Below, piece by piece: positions 1-8,172 of a stretch of DNA of 64,000 bases. The stretch spans positions 1 through 64,000 of the forward strand of contig JAEZZI010000030.1 of assembly GCA_023418595.1 (NCBI GenBank), given 5' to 3'. Made by a program: the position numbers and the translations under genes. Source of the DNA: Pseudomonadota bacterium (GTDB lineage: Bacteria > Pseudomonadota > Alphaproteobacteria > Sphingomonadales > Sphingomonadaceae). Below the pieces are notes generated by a model. That model had not been told where the DNA came from, ran no database searches, and saw only the letters and a list, made by a program, of their open reading frames with translations. Each line of letters opens with the position of its first letter. The stretch's first letter is position 1.

Positions 1-334
1 ATAGCGGGATAGGCGGGCTGACGCCCGCCGATGCTGCCAGGCAGGTTGCACAACCCAACCCGCCAGGGCACCCTGGCAACCCCGGACTCTACTTATGAGT
101 GGAGGAGAAACGGGGAGCACGTCACGACCGGGCGCTCCGCGACAATGTGCGCCGATGGTGTGAAGATCGCTATCAAGAATCGTGCCCCGGCATCAGCTCG
201 GGAATAGCAAATCATGCTCCTCATCGAATAGCGAGCCGGTTCGCCGAAAAGCTCGTGATGGATATGCGTGGTGCAGGCTCGGAGGTATTCGGCTAAGGCC
301 AGTCACGATCGCGGGGACTGACTGGGGGAATATT
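1..334. other. Non-coding or unrecognised left edge with two hairpins
   Basis: No convincing gene is visible. Two perfect inverted repeats are present: 7-bp arms at 12-18 and 23-29 with a 4-base loop, and 7-bp arms at 62-68 and 71-77. Neither is followed by a T-run, so they are weak terminator candidates for a gene left of the window. A 65-codon frame opens at a GTG at 99 but matches no family I know. The segment presumably carries the promoter of the SIR2-HerA pair. Confidence 0.35.
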
Positions 335-1732
335 ATGACGACCGTGCCGCCGGCACCTATCGAATATCAGCTCATTGGCCTCGCTGAAGACGGCGGCATC
401 GGGAACCTACTGGCGGGTCTCGATCAGAAGCAGGGGCGTGTCCGCCTTCAAGCGCTCATATCCGAATGGCTACGAATGGAGAATCTCGTCGTTCTGACGG
501 GATCGGGCACGTCGGTTTCCGTCGGCGGTAAGACGATGGCCAATCTCGAAACGGCTGTATTCGCCACGATCCAGGCGCTGCCCGACATCCCCGCCTCGGT
601 CGCTGCTATCATCGAAGCCCGCAAGAACGCTGTCCTTCTCGCCGCCTTCGACGATGATGACCCGATCGGTTTCGAGGCATGGCTTTCGTTCGTCGCCAAT
701 GCTCTGGTCGTCGCGGAGTCTACGGGCGGACCATTTTCCGCCGTGACGTGGCCCAGTACGCCGGCGCCCAGCGTCGCCGATCTGCGTTGGCTCGTCGATC
801 GCCTTCGCATGGCGATTTTCGCCGAGTGCGCGCTTTCGCTCCCTGATACGGGGCTGGCCGCGTCCGCTGATGGCATCGTGCCGCATCTTGCATTTCTATC
901 CAAACTCGTGGCTCGCGATAGCAACCTCGGACGCACCCATCTCTTCACGCTCAATTACGACACGCTTTTCGAGCAGGCATTGGAGCTGCTCGGCGTCCAG
1001 TATTTTGACGGTTTCACCGGCCGCGCAGCCGGCCGGTTCGACCCTTCCGTTTATGGTTTGGACATCTACTATCCGGGCGAGGTGGCGGAGGGCCGTGTAC
1101 GGCGCTTCGACAAGTTCCTGCATTTCTACAAGCTCCACGGCTCGATCCACTGGTTCGAGCAGGGCACCGAGATGCGCGCGCGTCATCCTGATCTGACCCC
1201 TTTTCAGACCTACGCCGCCATGACGGCCGAGCAGAAAGCCGCGTCGCTTCTGTCTCTGGTCGGAGGGACGCCTTCGGTCGGGATTCTACCGACCGCGAAC
1301 AAATTCGCTCAGACGCTTGCGATGCCCTACGCTCACCTCTTCCGGTCCTTTCAGGTGCGGCTCGGCATCCCCCAGACCTTCCTCCTCGTGCTGGGCTATG
1401 GCTTCGGCGACGATCATGTCAGCCGGATCATCGAGAATGCGCTCATGAATCCGTCGCTTGTGATGCTGGTAGTCGAACCAAATCCGAACAGTCCGGTGAT
1501 CGCACGCATCCGGCGATACAAGGATCTCGGTAAGCGCGCCTTCGTCCTATGTCCGACGACGGATGCCTTCTCAGCAACACCATTCAAGCTCGCGACCTTC
1601 GACGACTTTGCGCGAACGGTGATGCCCGACGTGCAGTGGCTCGACGACTTCCTTCGCTTGCGCCGCTTCGAAAAGCAGATCGCTTCGTCCGCAACATCAG
1701 CCGGAGCGGACACGGAGGGCGCGGATGGATAA
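335..1732 (+). CDS. SIR2-like NADase of a SIR2-HerA anti-phage module
   Basis: 465 residues from the ATG at 335, which follows the good ribosome site GGGGGA; the frame stays open upstream to 182, but that part looks non-coding. SIR2 features are visible: the nucleotide-loop motif GSGTS at about residues 56-60, the TLNYDT motif with the catalytic-type Asn207 and Asp209, and KLHGSIHW with His268. Bacterial SIR2 proteins of this type cleave NAD+ during phage infection and stop growth of the infected cell. The stop overlaps the start of the HerA gene by 8 bases, so the two are translationally coupled. This pairing is the known SIR2-HerA (Nezha-type) system. NAD+ depletion is inferred from the family. 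Confidence 0.86.
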   Translation: MTTVPPAPIEYQLIGLAEDGGIGNLLAGLDQKQGRVRLQALISEWLRMENLVVLTGSGTSVSVGGKTMANLETAVFATIQALPDIPASVAAIIEARKNAVLLAAFDDDDPIGFEAWLSFVANALVVAESTGGPFSAVTWPSTPAPSVADLRWLVDRLRMAIFAECALSLPDTGLAASADGIVPHLAFLSKLVARDSNLGRTHLFTLNYDTLFEQALELLGVQYFDGFTGRAAGRFDPSVYGLDIYYPGEVAEGRVRRFDKFLHFYKLHGSIHWFEQGTEMRARHPDLTPFQTYAAMTAEQKAASLLSLVGGTPSVGILPTANKFAQTLAMPYAHLFRSFQVRLGIPQTFLLVLGYGFGDDHVSRIIENALMNPSLVMLVVEPNPNSPVIARIRRYKDLGKRAFVLCPTTDAFSATPFKLATFDDFARTVMPDVQWLDDFLRLRRFEKQIASSATSAGADTEGADG

Positions 1733-3719
1733 TCCGCGCCTCGTCGGGCACATCGTGTCGGTTCAAGGCTTCCGAGTGAAGGTCGAATTGCTGCCCGAAA
1801 CTCGGTCGGCGTTACGCGCCACGCTAGACGGCGTGCAGGCGGCCATCGCAATCAACGCCTATCTGACCTTCTCGCTCGGTGCGGGGGAAACGGTCATCGG
1901 CATCATCACCGATCTGGAAGCTCGCGAGACCTTCGATCCCGGTAGCGGGGACGATCTAAACCTCGAACTGATGAAACCACGCCGCGTTGCCAGCGTACAG
2001 CTGCTGGGCACGATCGAGCACAAGGACGAGGAGCCTACCTTCAGTCCAGGCATCTCGGTGCTGCCAACACTCGACACTCCCGCGGAGATCGGATCGCCGG
2101 ACATCCTTCGCGCGGTGTTCGAGATACCACCGCGGCGCAACAAGCCAGAGGACTATGACGCGAAGGATTTCGATTGCGATCTGAAGATCGGATTCCCGAC
2201 CGGCCAAGACCGCAACGTCGTGCGGGCCTCCTATAACGACCTGTTCTCGCGGCCGCTCGCGATCGTGGGCAATACCGGCTCGGGCAAATCCTTCTCGGTG
2301 TCGAGCCTGATCCAGAAGGCGATGGCTGCGCTCGATGGCGCGGCCGAGGAGCCGCACGTCTTCATCCTCGACATCAATGGCGAGTATGCCAAGGCCTTCC
2401 CGACGGCTGAAGCGGCGCAACGCTTGCCGGATCGCATCTACCTCAATGGCAAGGAGTTCAGCCTTCCGCTCTGGTTTCTGAACGCCGAAGAAATCTGTGC
2501 GTGGCTGAGCGCGTCGGAGCAAACGCAGGAGCCCGTGCTGAAAGACTGGTGGGCGATTGCCAAGGGCGGCAGTGCCACCGCCGCCGCCAGCATGGGAGCG
2601 TTTCAGAATGGCATGAGCGCGCTCGACCAGCTCTTGAGCGAACTGACGAAGATCAAGAAGAAGGCAGCCGGCTCCTATTGCGATGCCGTGGTCGGCCACC
2701 TCGCCGATACAGACATTGATACAGACCCGTTCGCTGGCCTGTTTACCGCTCATAGGTCAGCTAACGATTTCAACACCGAGGTCATGAACAATCAGGCCGC
2801 CATAGCTGCGGAGGCGGAGAAGCTGAAAGACGCGATTCGCGCCAAGATCGTCGGTGGTAGCGGCACGGCGGAGGCCGGTGCACGCACTGCGGACTCTCCG
2901 TTGCCGATCGCCCGCGCAACCCTGACCGATCCATCGCTTATCAATCGGGCCGTATCCAAGGAGGATACGTTTCGCGTCGATGCCCACCTGACGACGTTGA
3001 AGCTGCGGCTGAAAACCCGCCTCGACGACAAGCGATGGCGCGCCTTCCTCAACTATGAGGAGACCGATACGAAGATCGAGAAGCTGTCCTCATGGTTCGC
3101 ACGCTTCGGGCTTGGTGCTGCAACGGGACCGAAAGTCTCGGTGCTCGACCTGTCAATGTTGAGCAACGAGGTTCTTCCCTATGCTTGCGCGGTGATCGGG
3201 CGGGTGTTGCTGGAGGCGCGTGAGCGCCTGCCCGCAGCCTCGCGCTATAAGCATCCGTGGGTGCTTGTTCTCGAAGAGGCGCACAACTATGCCCGCCCGG
3301 CCCGCTCAGACGAGGATCGCGGTCATCGCCTAGCGCGGTTGACATACGAGCGCATCGCCAAAGAGGGGCGCAAATTCGGCCTTTCACTCATCATCGCCAG
3401 CCAGCGGCCGAGCGAGATCAGCCAGACGATCATCAGCCAGTGCGCCAACTTTATCAGCCATCGCCTACAAAATCCTGACGATATCGACCATTTCCGGCGC
3501 ATCATTCCAATGCAGGCGAGACGGCTGCTCGATCAGGTGACTATCCTGTCGTCAGGCGAGGCAATCGTATTCGGTAGCGCCTTTCATATTCCGACGCGGG
3601 TTCAATTCGACCGGCCTCAACCCGGCCCTTATAGTCAGACGGCCGCGCCCTATCATGAGTGGCGCAAGGAACAGAATCCGTTCCCGCTGTCGCAGGTCAT
3701 CGATGCGTGGGGTGCCTGA
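1725..3719 (+). CDS. HerA-type hexameric ATPase/translocase, partner of SIR2
   Basis: 664 residues. The N-terminal ~140 residues fit the HerA beta-barrel. Walker A lies at about 182-189 (GNTGSGKS). The Walker B strand VLVLEEAH lies at about 513-520, followed by the ASQRPSEIS motif typical of HerA/FtsK-like ATPases. In SIR2-HerA systems the HerA hexamer assembles with SIR2 and controls or supports its NADase activity; some complexes also cut DNA. No NurA nuclease gene is adjacent, which argues for defence rather than the archaeal-type repair pair. The ATG lies inside the 3' end of the SIR2 gene (ATGGATAA overlap). Confidence 0.86.
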   Translation: MDNPRLVGHIVSVQGFRVKVELLPETRSALRATLDGVQAAIAINAYLTFSLGAGETVIGIITDLEARETFDPGSGDDLNLELMKPRRVASVQLLGTIEHKDEEPTFSPGISVLPTLDTPAEIGSPDILRAVFEIPPRRNKPEDYDAKDFDCDLKIGFPTGQDRNVVRASYNDLFSRPLAIVGNTGSGKSFSVSSLIQKAMAALDGAAEEPHVFILDINGEYAKAFPTAEAAQRLPDRIYLNGKEFSLPLWFLNAEEICAWLSASEQTQEPVLKDWWAIAKGGSATAAASMGAFQNGMSALDQLLSELTKIKKKAAGSYCDAVVGHLADTDIDTDPFAGLFTAHRSANDFNTEVMNNQAAIAAEAEKLKDAIRAKIVGGSGTAEAGARTADSPLPIARATLTDPSLINRAVSKEDTFRVDAHLTTLKLRLKTRLDDKRWRAFLNYEETDTKIEKLSSWFARFGLGAATGPKVSVLDLSMLSNEVLPYACAVIGRVLLEARERLPAASRYKHPWVLVLEEAHNYARPARSDEDRGHRLARLTYERIAKEGRKFGLSLIIASQRPSEISQTIISQCANFISHRLQNPDDIDHFRRIIPMQARRLLDQVTILSSGEAIVFGSAFHIPTRVQFDRPQPGPYSQTAAPYHEWRKEQNPFPLSQVIDAWGA

Positions 3720-4042
3720 CGCGCAGGTTTCGCCAGCCCTGCTCATGGCATTGTGCAGCGGCTCATTTCAAAACACTAGAAATGGGGACCACCTAGGCGA
3801 ACAGGCCGCTGCCCTCTACGGCGACAATCGGCGGAGAAAGACGCTACACGGTGGCCCAATCATAGTGCGATAGCGTAGGTATAGTGCCCATCCTCATCGG
3901 GCGTGGCCCGCCAAAAAAGCGACAAGCCCGCTATCGGGCCAACCTTTTGAATCTTCGCCACAACGAGTTGCCTAACTCAATATTTTGATAGAGTTTAGCC
4001 CCCGCGGTCGTCGCTTAACGACTGTCGTAAGTTAAACGCTAG
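3720..4042. other. Intergenic spacer between the defence pair and the Ltp-repeat gene
   Basis: No recognisable gene. A short frame running past the HerA stop (to about 3873) gives a peptide I cannot assign. A small hairpin (GCCCG at 3926-3930, CGGGC at 3935-3939) lies between an A-run and a T-run, and may act as a weak terminator in either direction. The spacer is AT-richer than the core genes to the right, consistent with an acquired segment. Confidence 0.4.
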
Positions 4043-4051
4043 GGGGGCGGT

Positions 4052-4588
4052 CTGAACGAAGGTGACGGGGCGAGTAAGGGGTTCGGGTGCGGAAAGATTG
4101 CCGGAATAGGTGTGGCGGCAATTCTTGGGCTGACTGCCGTTGGCACGTTGATTGGCCCTGGTGAGAATTTAGAATCTGATGTCCAACAAGGACTGGGCGA
4201 TGCTCCAAACGAGGGGGTCTCAACCGCAACAGCTGCTCAGGAAACAGCAGTTTCAAGCGAGGAGGTAGGTCCAACATTGACTGGCCCGCAACGAAATGCC
4301 CTCCGGCAAGCCAAAACCTATCTGGACATGAAAGGTTTTTCTCGACAGGGTTTGATCGAGCAACTTTCGTCAGATGCAGGGGACGGCTTCGAGGTTTCAG
4401 ATGCTTCTGTGGCTGTCGATCGTTTGAATGCTGACTGGAACCTTCATGCAGCGCGCTCGGCTGAAGCATATCTGGGTATGATGGGTTTTTCATGCCAAGG
4501 CCTGATCGAGCAATTATCGTCAGATGCGGGGGATGGGATCACCGTCGAGCAGGCGACCTATGGGGCACGACAAGCTGGGGCTTGCTAA
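4052..4588 (+). CDS. Small membrane-anchored protein with two Ltp-type repeats
   Basis: The C-terminal half carries two copies of a ~47-residue repeat sharing GFSxQGLIEQLSSDAGDG. This matches the repeat of Ltp-family 'host cell surface-exposed lipoproteins', known from phage TP-J34 superinfection exclusion and common in other bacterial small proteins. The reading frame is open from the stop at 4040-4042. A strong ribosome site (AGGGGGGCGG, 4041-4050) sits just before a CTG at 4052, giving an N-terminus with a charged stretch and then a Gly/Ala-rich hydrophobic segment (about residues 14-34). The first standard start is GTG at 4112, which would cut into that segment. I chose CTG; this is an inference. 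The second repeat ends the protein early. Function, perhaps blocking phage DNA entry, is only suggested. Confidence 0.6.
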   Translation: MNEGDGASKGFGCGKIAGIGVAAILGLTAVGTLIGPGENLESDVQQGLGDAPNEGVSTATAAQETAVSSEEVGPTLTGPQRNALRQAKTYLDMKGFSRQGLIEQLSSDAGDGFEVSDASVAVDRLNADWNLHAARSAEAYLGMMGFSCQGLIEQLSSDAGDGITVEQATYGARQAGAC

Positions 4589-4746
4589 CGTAGCTGCGCA
4601 GCAACGAACCAACATTTATTATCTCCACGTTTTTGAATCATCCGCGCCGGCTGAGAGAATGCGGGCGCAAGATTCGCTACCAACGCGCGCTATTCGCTAT
4701 TGTTCACGTCGAAGCCGAAAACTGTCACAAAACTTTGACAGCGCGC

Positions 4747-5799
4747 TCACCCCCGCCCAATCAACCTCTGCGCAATCTGGTCCGCAACCTCGCTCTCGGG
4801 CGCGCCCGAGCGGTCGCTTTCGTCCCACACCTCGACCAGGCGGTCGGGGATCCGGGCGATGCGGCTTTCGACTTCGGCGCGGTCGCCTTTGCCGAGATAT
4901 TCCAGCCCGACATTGATGATGCCGCCTGCGTTGATCACGTAATCGGGGGCATAGAGGATGCCGCGGTCGTGGAGGCGCTGGCCGTCGGCGCGGGTTGCGA
5001 GCTGGTTGTTCGCGCCGCCTGCGACCGCCTGGCATTTCAGCGCGGCGATCGTGCCTTCGGTCAGCACCGCGCCCAGCGCGTTGGGGCTGACGATATCGGC
5101 CTCGATGCCCAGGATTTCAGTGGGGTCCGCGGTTTCCGCGCCCAACTCCGCCGCGAATTGCGCGACGCGGTTCTGGTCGACATCGGCGATGGTGAGCCGC
5201 GCGCCGTCTTTGGCAAGCAGCTTGGCAAGCCCGCCGCCGACGCTGCCGATGCCCTGGATCGCGACATGCACGCCCTTCATATCGTCGGCGCCCAACGCGC
5301 GCTTGGCCGCGGCCTTGACGCCCAGATAGATGCCCATCGCGGTGAACGGTCCCGGATCGCCGCCGGCACTACCCTCACCCACCGGCAGGCCGCTGACATG
5401 GCGGGTCTGCGTCGCGACCACCTGCATCCGCGCTTCGGACATGCCGACATCCTCTGCGGTGACATAGCGTCCGCCGAGCGATTCGACCGCGCGACCGAAT
5501 GCTTCCAATTGCGCGGTGGTGATGACATCGCCGGGATTGGCCGCCAGCACGACGCCCTTGCCCCCGCCGAGCGGCAGGTCGGCCATCGCATTCTTGAAGC
5601 TCATCCCGCGCGACAGGCGCAGCGCGTCGGTGATCGCCTGATCCGTATTGGCGTAATGCCAAAAGCGCACGCCGCCCGCCGCCGGACCCAAATTGGTCGA
5701 ATGTACAGCGATCACCGCCTGCAACCCCGAATCGGGATCGGTGAACAGGTGAATGCCTTCGTGGTCGTCGAAGTCGGCAAAGCCCCAATTGGTCAGCAC
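4747..5799 (-). CDS. Glu/Leu/Phe/Val dehydrogenase family enzyme (leucine dehydrogenase-like)
   Basis: 350 residues, the usual size of leucine dehydrogenases. It deaminates a branched-chain or aromatic amino acid to the 2-oxo acid using NAD+. Visible motifs are the glycine-rich substrate loop GPAAGGVR (39-45), the LGGGKG loop with catalytic Lys81, and the dinucleotide fold GIGSVGG (183-189). The start is a GTG at 5799, preceded by GAGGGGG; an in-frame stop lies just upstream and no ATG is available. The substrate cannot be fixed from sequence alone. It marks the return from accessory to core sequence. Confidence 0.85.
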   Translation of the reverse strand: MLTNWGFADFDDHEGIHLFTDPDSGLQAVIAVHSTNLGPAAGGVRFWHYANTDQAITDALRLSRGMSFKNAMADLPLGGGKGVVLAANPGDVITTAQLEAFGRAVESLGGRYVTAEDVGMSEARMQVVATQTRHVSGLPVGEGSAGGDPGPFTAMGIYLGVKAAAKRALGADDMKGVHVAIQGIGSVGGGLAKLLAKDGARLTIADVDQNRVAQFAAELGAETADPTEILGIEADIVSPNALGAVLTEGTIAALKCQAVAGGANNQLATRADGQRLHDRGILYAPDYVINAGGIINVGLEYLGKGDRAEVESRIARIPDRLVEVWDESDRSGAPESEVADQIAQRLIGRG

Positions 5800-5905
5800 G
5801 CGCTCAAAACCCCCTCATGCTGGCCCGGTTCATCGGATCGCCTGGGGAACGCCTGACTGGATCGCCGGGAGGACGCAGCTAGCCGGTGCCGGGATCGGCA
5901 GAAAA

Positions 5906-5983
5906 TGGGGCGACCGACGGGACTTGAACCCGCAACTTCCGGCATCACAAGCCGACGCTCTAACCAATTGAACTACGGTCGCC
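5906..5983 (-). tRNA. tRNA-His (GTG anticodon)
   Basis: The minus strand folds as a cloverleaf. The anticodon loop CTTGTGA gives anticodon GTG. An extra 5' G (G-1) pairs with discriminator C73, the hallmark of tRNA-His. The T-arm has GGTTCAAGTCC, and the 3' CCA is encoded. Confidence 0.96.
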
Positions 5984-6145
5984 GTGGAACCGCGCGATTA
6001 GCGGTTCGGTGGGCTGGCGGCAAGCATATCGGCGGCTTTGCGAACAAACGCAAGATGCGTTCGTGCGAGCGGTGTCACGGATATGTAACGTGCGCAGGCA
6101 AGGGCGCGGGTGGAACGAAATGCCGCGAACGGGCATGAAGGAACG

Positions 6146-6835
6146 ATGGCTGATATCCGACAAATCGACACGTCCGCGAATCTGGGATCGGGCTGGCCGA
6201 TCGAACCGGTGATCGCGCGGCTGGTTGCGCAGCCCGGCATCCAGCGCGTGCCGTCGCCCAAGCTCGATCTGTTCATCCTGCGCGGTTTTCTGGACGACGC
6301 CATGTGCGCCGATCTGATCGCGATGATCGACGCGCGCCGCCGCCCCTCGACGGTCTCCGACTATAATGGCGATGCCGCCTTTCGGACGAGTGAGACGTGC
6401 GATCTCGACAGCACAGAACCGCTTGTCGCGCGGCTCGATGCGATGCTCCACGCGTTCATCGGCCTAGACCCCGCGCATGGCGAGCCGGTTCAGGGTCAGC
6501 GCTATGCCGTCGGCCAGGAGTTCAAAGCCCACACCGATTATTTCGAGCCGTCGGGCGTCGATTTTCGCCGCTTTTGTTCGGAATCGGGCAACCGCACCTG
6601 GACCGTCATGGTTTATCTGAACGAGCCCGAGGCCGGCGGCGCGACCCGGTTCAAGGCGATCGACAAGACCGTGCAGCCGGAAACGGGAAAGCTGCTCGCC
6701 TGGAGCAACCTACGCGCGAACGGCACGCCCAATGCGGCGACGCTGCATCACGGCATGAAAGTGCGCAGCGGCACCAAATATGTCATCACCAAATGGTTTC
6801 GTGAGCGCCCCTGGGACTGGCGCAACGGATCGTAA
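6146..6835 (+). CDS. 2-oxoglutarate/Fe(II)-dependent prolyl 4-hydroxylase-like oxygenase
   Basis: 229 residues from the ATG at 6146 after AAGGAA; an upstream in-frame GTG at 6110 is less likely. The C-terminal half is a double-stranded beta-helix of the prolyl-4-hydroxylase alpha-subunit type. Iron ligands are H129 and D131 (AHTD) and H201, and Lys211 in GTKYVITKW binds 2-oxoglutarate. These enzymes hydroxylate proteins or small molecules; the substrate here is unknown. It is a single gene, followed by a hairpin terminator. Confidence 0.85.
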   Translation: MADIRQIDTSANLGSGWPIEPVIARLVAQPGIQRVPSPKLDLFILRGFLDDAMCADLIAMIDARRRPSTVSDYNGDAAFRTSETCDLDSTEPLVARLDAMLHAFIGLDPAHGEPVQGQRYAVGQEFKAHTDYFEPSGVDFRRFCSESGNRTWTVMVYLNEPEAGGATRFKAIDKTVQPETGKLLAWSNLRANGTPNAATLHHGMKVRSGTKYVITKWFRERPWDWRNGS

Positions 6836-6854
6836 GCGCGGGAAAGCGCCCATG

Positions 6855-6893
6855 AAAAAAGGAGAGCGGTCGCCCACTCCCCTTTTTTCAAAT
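6855..6893. terminator. Bidirectional hairpin terminator
   Basis: An A-rich arm (AAAAAAGGAGAG) and a T-rich arm (CTCCCCTTTTTT) form a stem ending in T-runs on both strands. It lies between the oxygenase (+) and the small exported protein gene (-), which converge here. Confidence 0.7.
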
Positions 6894-6926
6894 TTCAAAC
6901 AATCCGTCTTTCAAACAATCCGTCGC

Positions 6927-7160
6927 TTACGGGCTGACCGGCTGATCGTCGTCGTCAACCGCGACGATCGCGGCGATGATCGCCGCTGCGCCAACGGCGA
7001 TGGCGAGAATACCCGCTGCGCCGCCGCCGAGTGCGTTCGATTCCTCGGTCGCGGTCGATGACCGTGCCTGGCTGATCGACAGACTGCTGGCCGGATTGGC
7101 CATAGCCGGGGCGACGGTAAGCGCCGCTGCCGCGATGCTCATGCTGATCTTGGTAAGCAT
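6927..7160 (-). CDS. Small exported membrane protein, tandem paralogue 1
   Basis: 77 residues starting at ATG 7160 after AGGAG. It has a signal peptide (cleavage probably after AMA near residue 21), a Ser/Thr-rich linker, an Ala/Ile/Gly-rich hydrophobic segment (about 46-67) and an acidic tail DDDDQPVSP. It is clearly related to the next gene: same length, same plan and nearly the same last five residues. I do not recognise a named family. The layout suggests a small inner-membrane or cell-surface protein. Confidence 0.7.
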   Translation of the reverse strand: MLTKISMSIAAAALTVAPAMANPASSLSISQARSSTATEESNALGGGAAGILAIAVGAAAIIAAIVAVDDDDQPVSP

Positions 7161-7184
7161 AACGTCTCCTATCTCCGGCCTAGC

Positions 7185-7421
7185 TTACGGGCTGACCGGT
7201 TCGTCATCGTCGGTGCCGACGACCAGAATGATCGCACCGGCAACGATCGCCAGCGCGCCGATGGCCGCAGCAACACCGCCCCCGGCGAGTTCCGAGCCTT
7301 CCGAAGTGTCGGACGAAGCCCGAACATTCTGAAGCGACAGCGAAGAGGCGCTATTGGTGGCGAGCGCAGGCGTGGCGGCGGTCGCCACCAGCGCTGCGGA
7401 CGCCAGAATGGTTTTCAACAT
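7185..7421 (-). CDS. Small exported membrane protein, tandem paralogue 2
   Basis: 78 residues starting at ATG 7421 after AAGGAG. It has a signal peptide (MLKTILASAALVATAATPALA), then an SSLSLQ segment like the SSLSIS of its neighbour, a glycine-rich hydrophobic segment (about 46-69) and the tail TDDDEPVSP. The last bases encoding PVSP and the stop are almost identical in both copies, which points to tandem duplication. The 24-base gap suggests one transcript with this gene first. Function unknown. Confidence 0.7.
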   Translation of the reverse strand: MLKTILASAALVATAATPALATNSASSLSLQNVRASSDTSEGSELAGGGVAAAIGALAIVAGAIILVVGTDDDEPVSP

Positions 7422-7583
7422 GGGGTACTCCTTTCACGACCTCGCAGCAGCGAACGCGGCTTGTCTCGCTCAGTTCCGACAATATTCGGTTAAATGCCAA
7501 CGGGTTCGTCGGGAAACGGCCACCGTTCGTCCCGCATGGGTCCAAAAAAGGCCTGCCGTCCGGCTGGACGACAGGCCGTTTCA

Positions 7584-7658
7584 TGGTGGGCGCGACAGGG
7601 ATTGAACCTGTGACCCCACCCGTGTGAAGGGTGTGCTCTACCGCTGAGCTACGCGCCC
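7584..7658 (-). tRNA. tRNA-Val (CAC anticodon)
   Basis: A cloverleaf reads on the minus strand: acceptor arms GGGCGCG/CGCGCCC, anticodon loop TTCACAC with anticodon CAC, T-arm with GGTTCAATCCC, and an encoded 3' CCA. Confidence 0.95.
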
Positions 7659-7747
7659 ACGAAACCGGCGTCGCCGCCGGTCGGGATGCGAGGCTCTAGG
7701 CAAGGCGCGGGGGCTTGTCCAGCCCCTCCCCGCCCCTCAGGTCAAAA

Positions 7748-8020
7748 TCAGTTGACGGCGTCCTTCAGGCCCTTGCCCGCCTTGAACTTCGGCTGGGTCG
7801 ACGCCTTGATCGTCATCGGCTCGCCAGTGCGCGGGTTACGGCCGGTCGATGCCTTGCGCTTCGATACCGAAAAGGTGCCGAAACCGACCAGGCGCACTTC
7901 GTCGCCTTTCTTCAGAGCGCCAGTGACCGAATCGAACACCGCCTCGACGGCCTTGGATGCATCCCCCTTGCTCAGCCCGGCGTGATCCGCAACCTGGCTT
8001 ATAAGCTCTTGCTTGTTCAT
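7748..8020 (-). CDS. hupB: DNA-binding protein HU
   Basis: 90 residues, the standard HU length, beginning MNKQELISQVA. The arm motif GRNPRTGEPM and the fold motif GFGTFSV are intact. HU is a dimeric nucleoid protein that bends DNA without strong sequence preference. It lies just downstream of lon on the same strand, the common lon-hupB order. A perfect palindrome CAGAATTCTG (8049-8058) sits in its leader and could be part of its own control region. Confidence 0.97.
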   Translation of the reverse strand: MNKQELISQVADHAGLSKGDASKAVEAVFDSVTGALKKGDEVRLVGFGTFSVSKRKASTGRNPRTGEPMTIKASTQPKFKAGKGLKDAVN

Positions 8021-8172
8021 ATCCCTCTGAACCCCTGTTCTGAAAAAGCAGAATTCTGTTTTGAGACTCGCAACGCACTAGCGTCGGTGGGGCAGTAAGG
8101 CCGGTGACACGCCCGGAGTCAAAGCATTTCGGGCTGATCACCGGCGGAATGCGGGACAGAAGCGCCGCGAAA

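Noticed and set aside
99..296. 65-codon frame upstream of the SIR2 gene
   Set aside because: Starts at GTG, overlaps another frame and has no recognisable sequence; not supported.
4633..5856. 407-codon open frame opposite the amino-acid dehydrogenase
   Set aside because: Antisense to a clear dehydrogenase; composition typical of a shadow frame.
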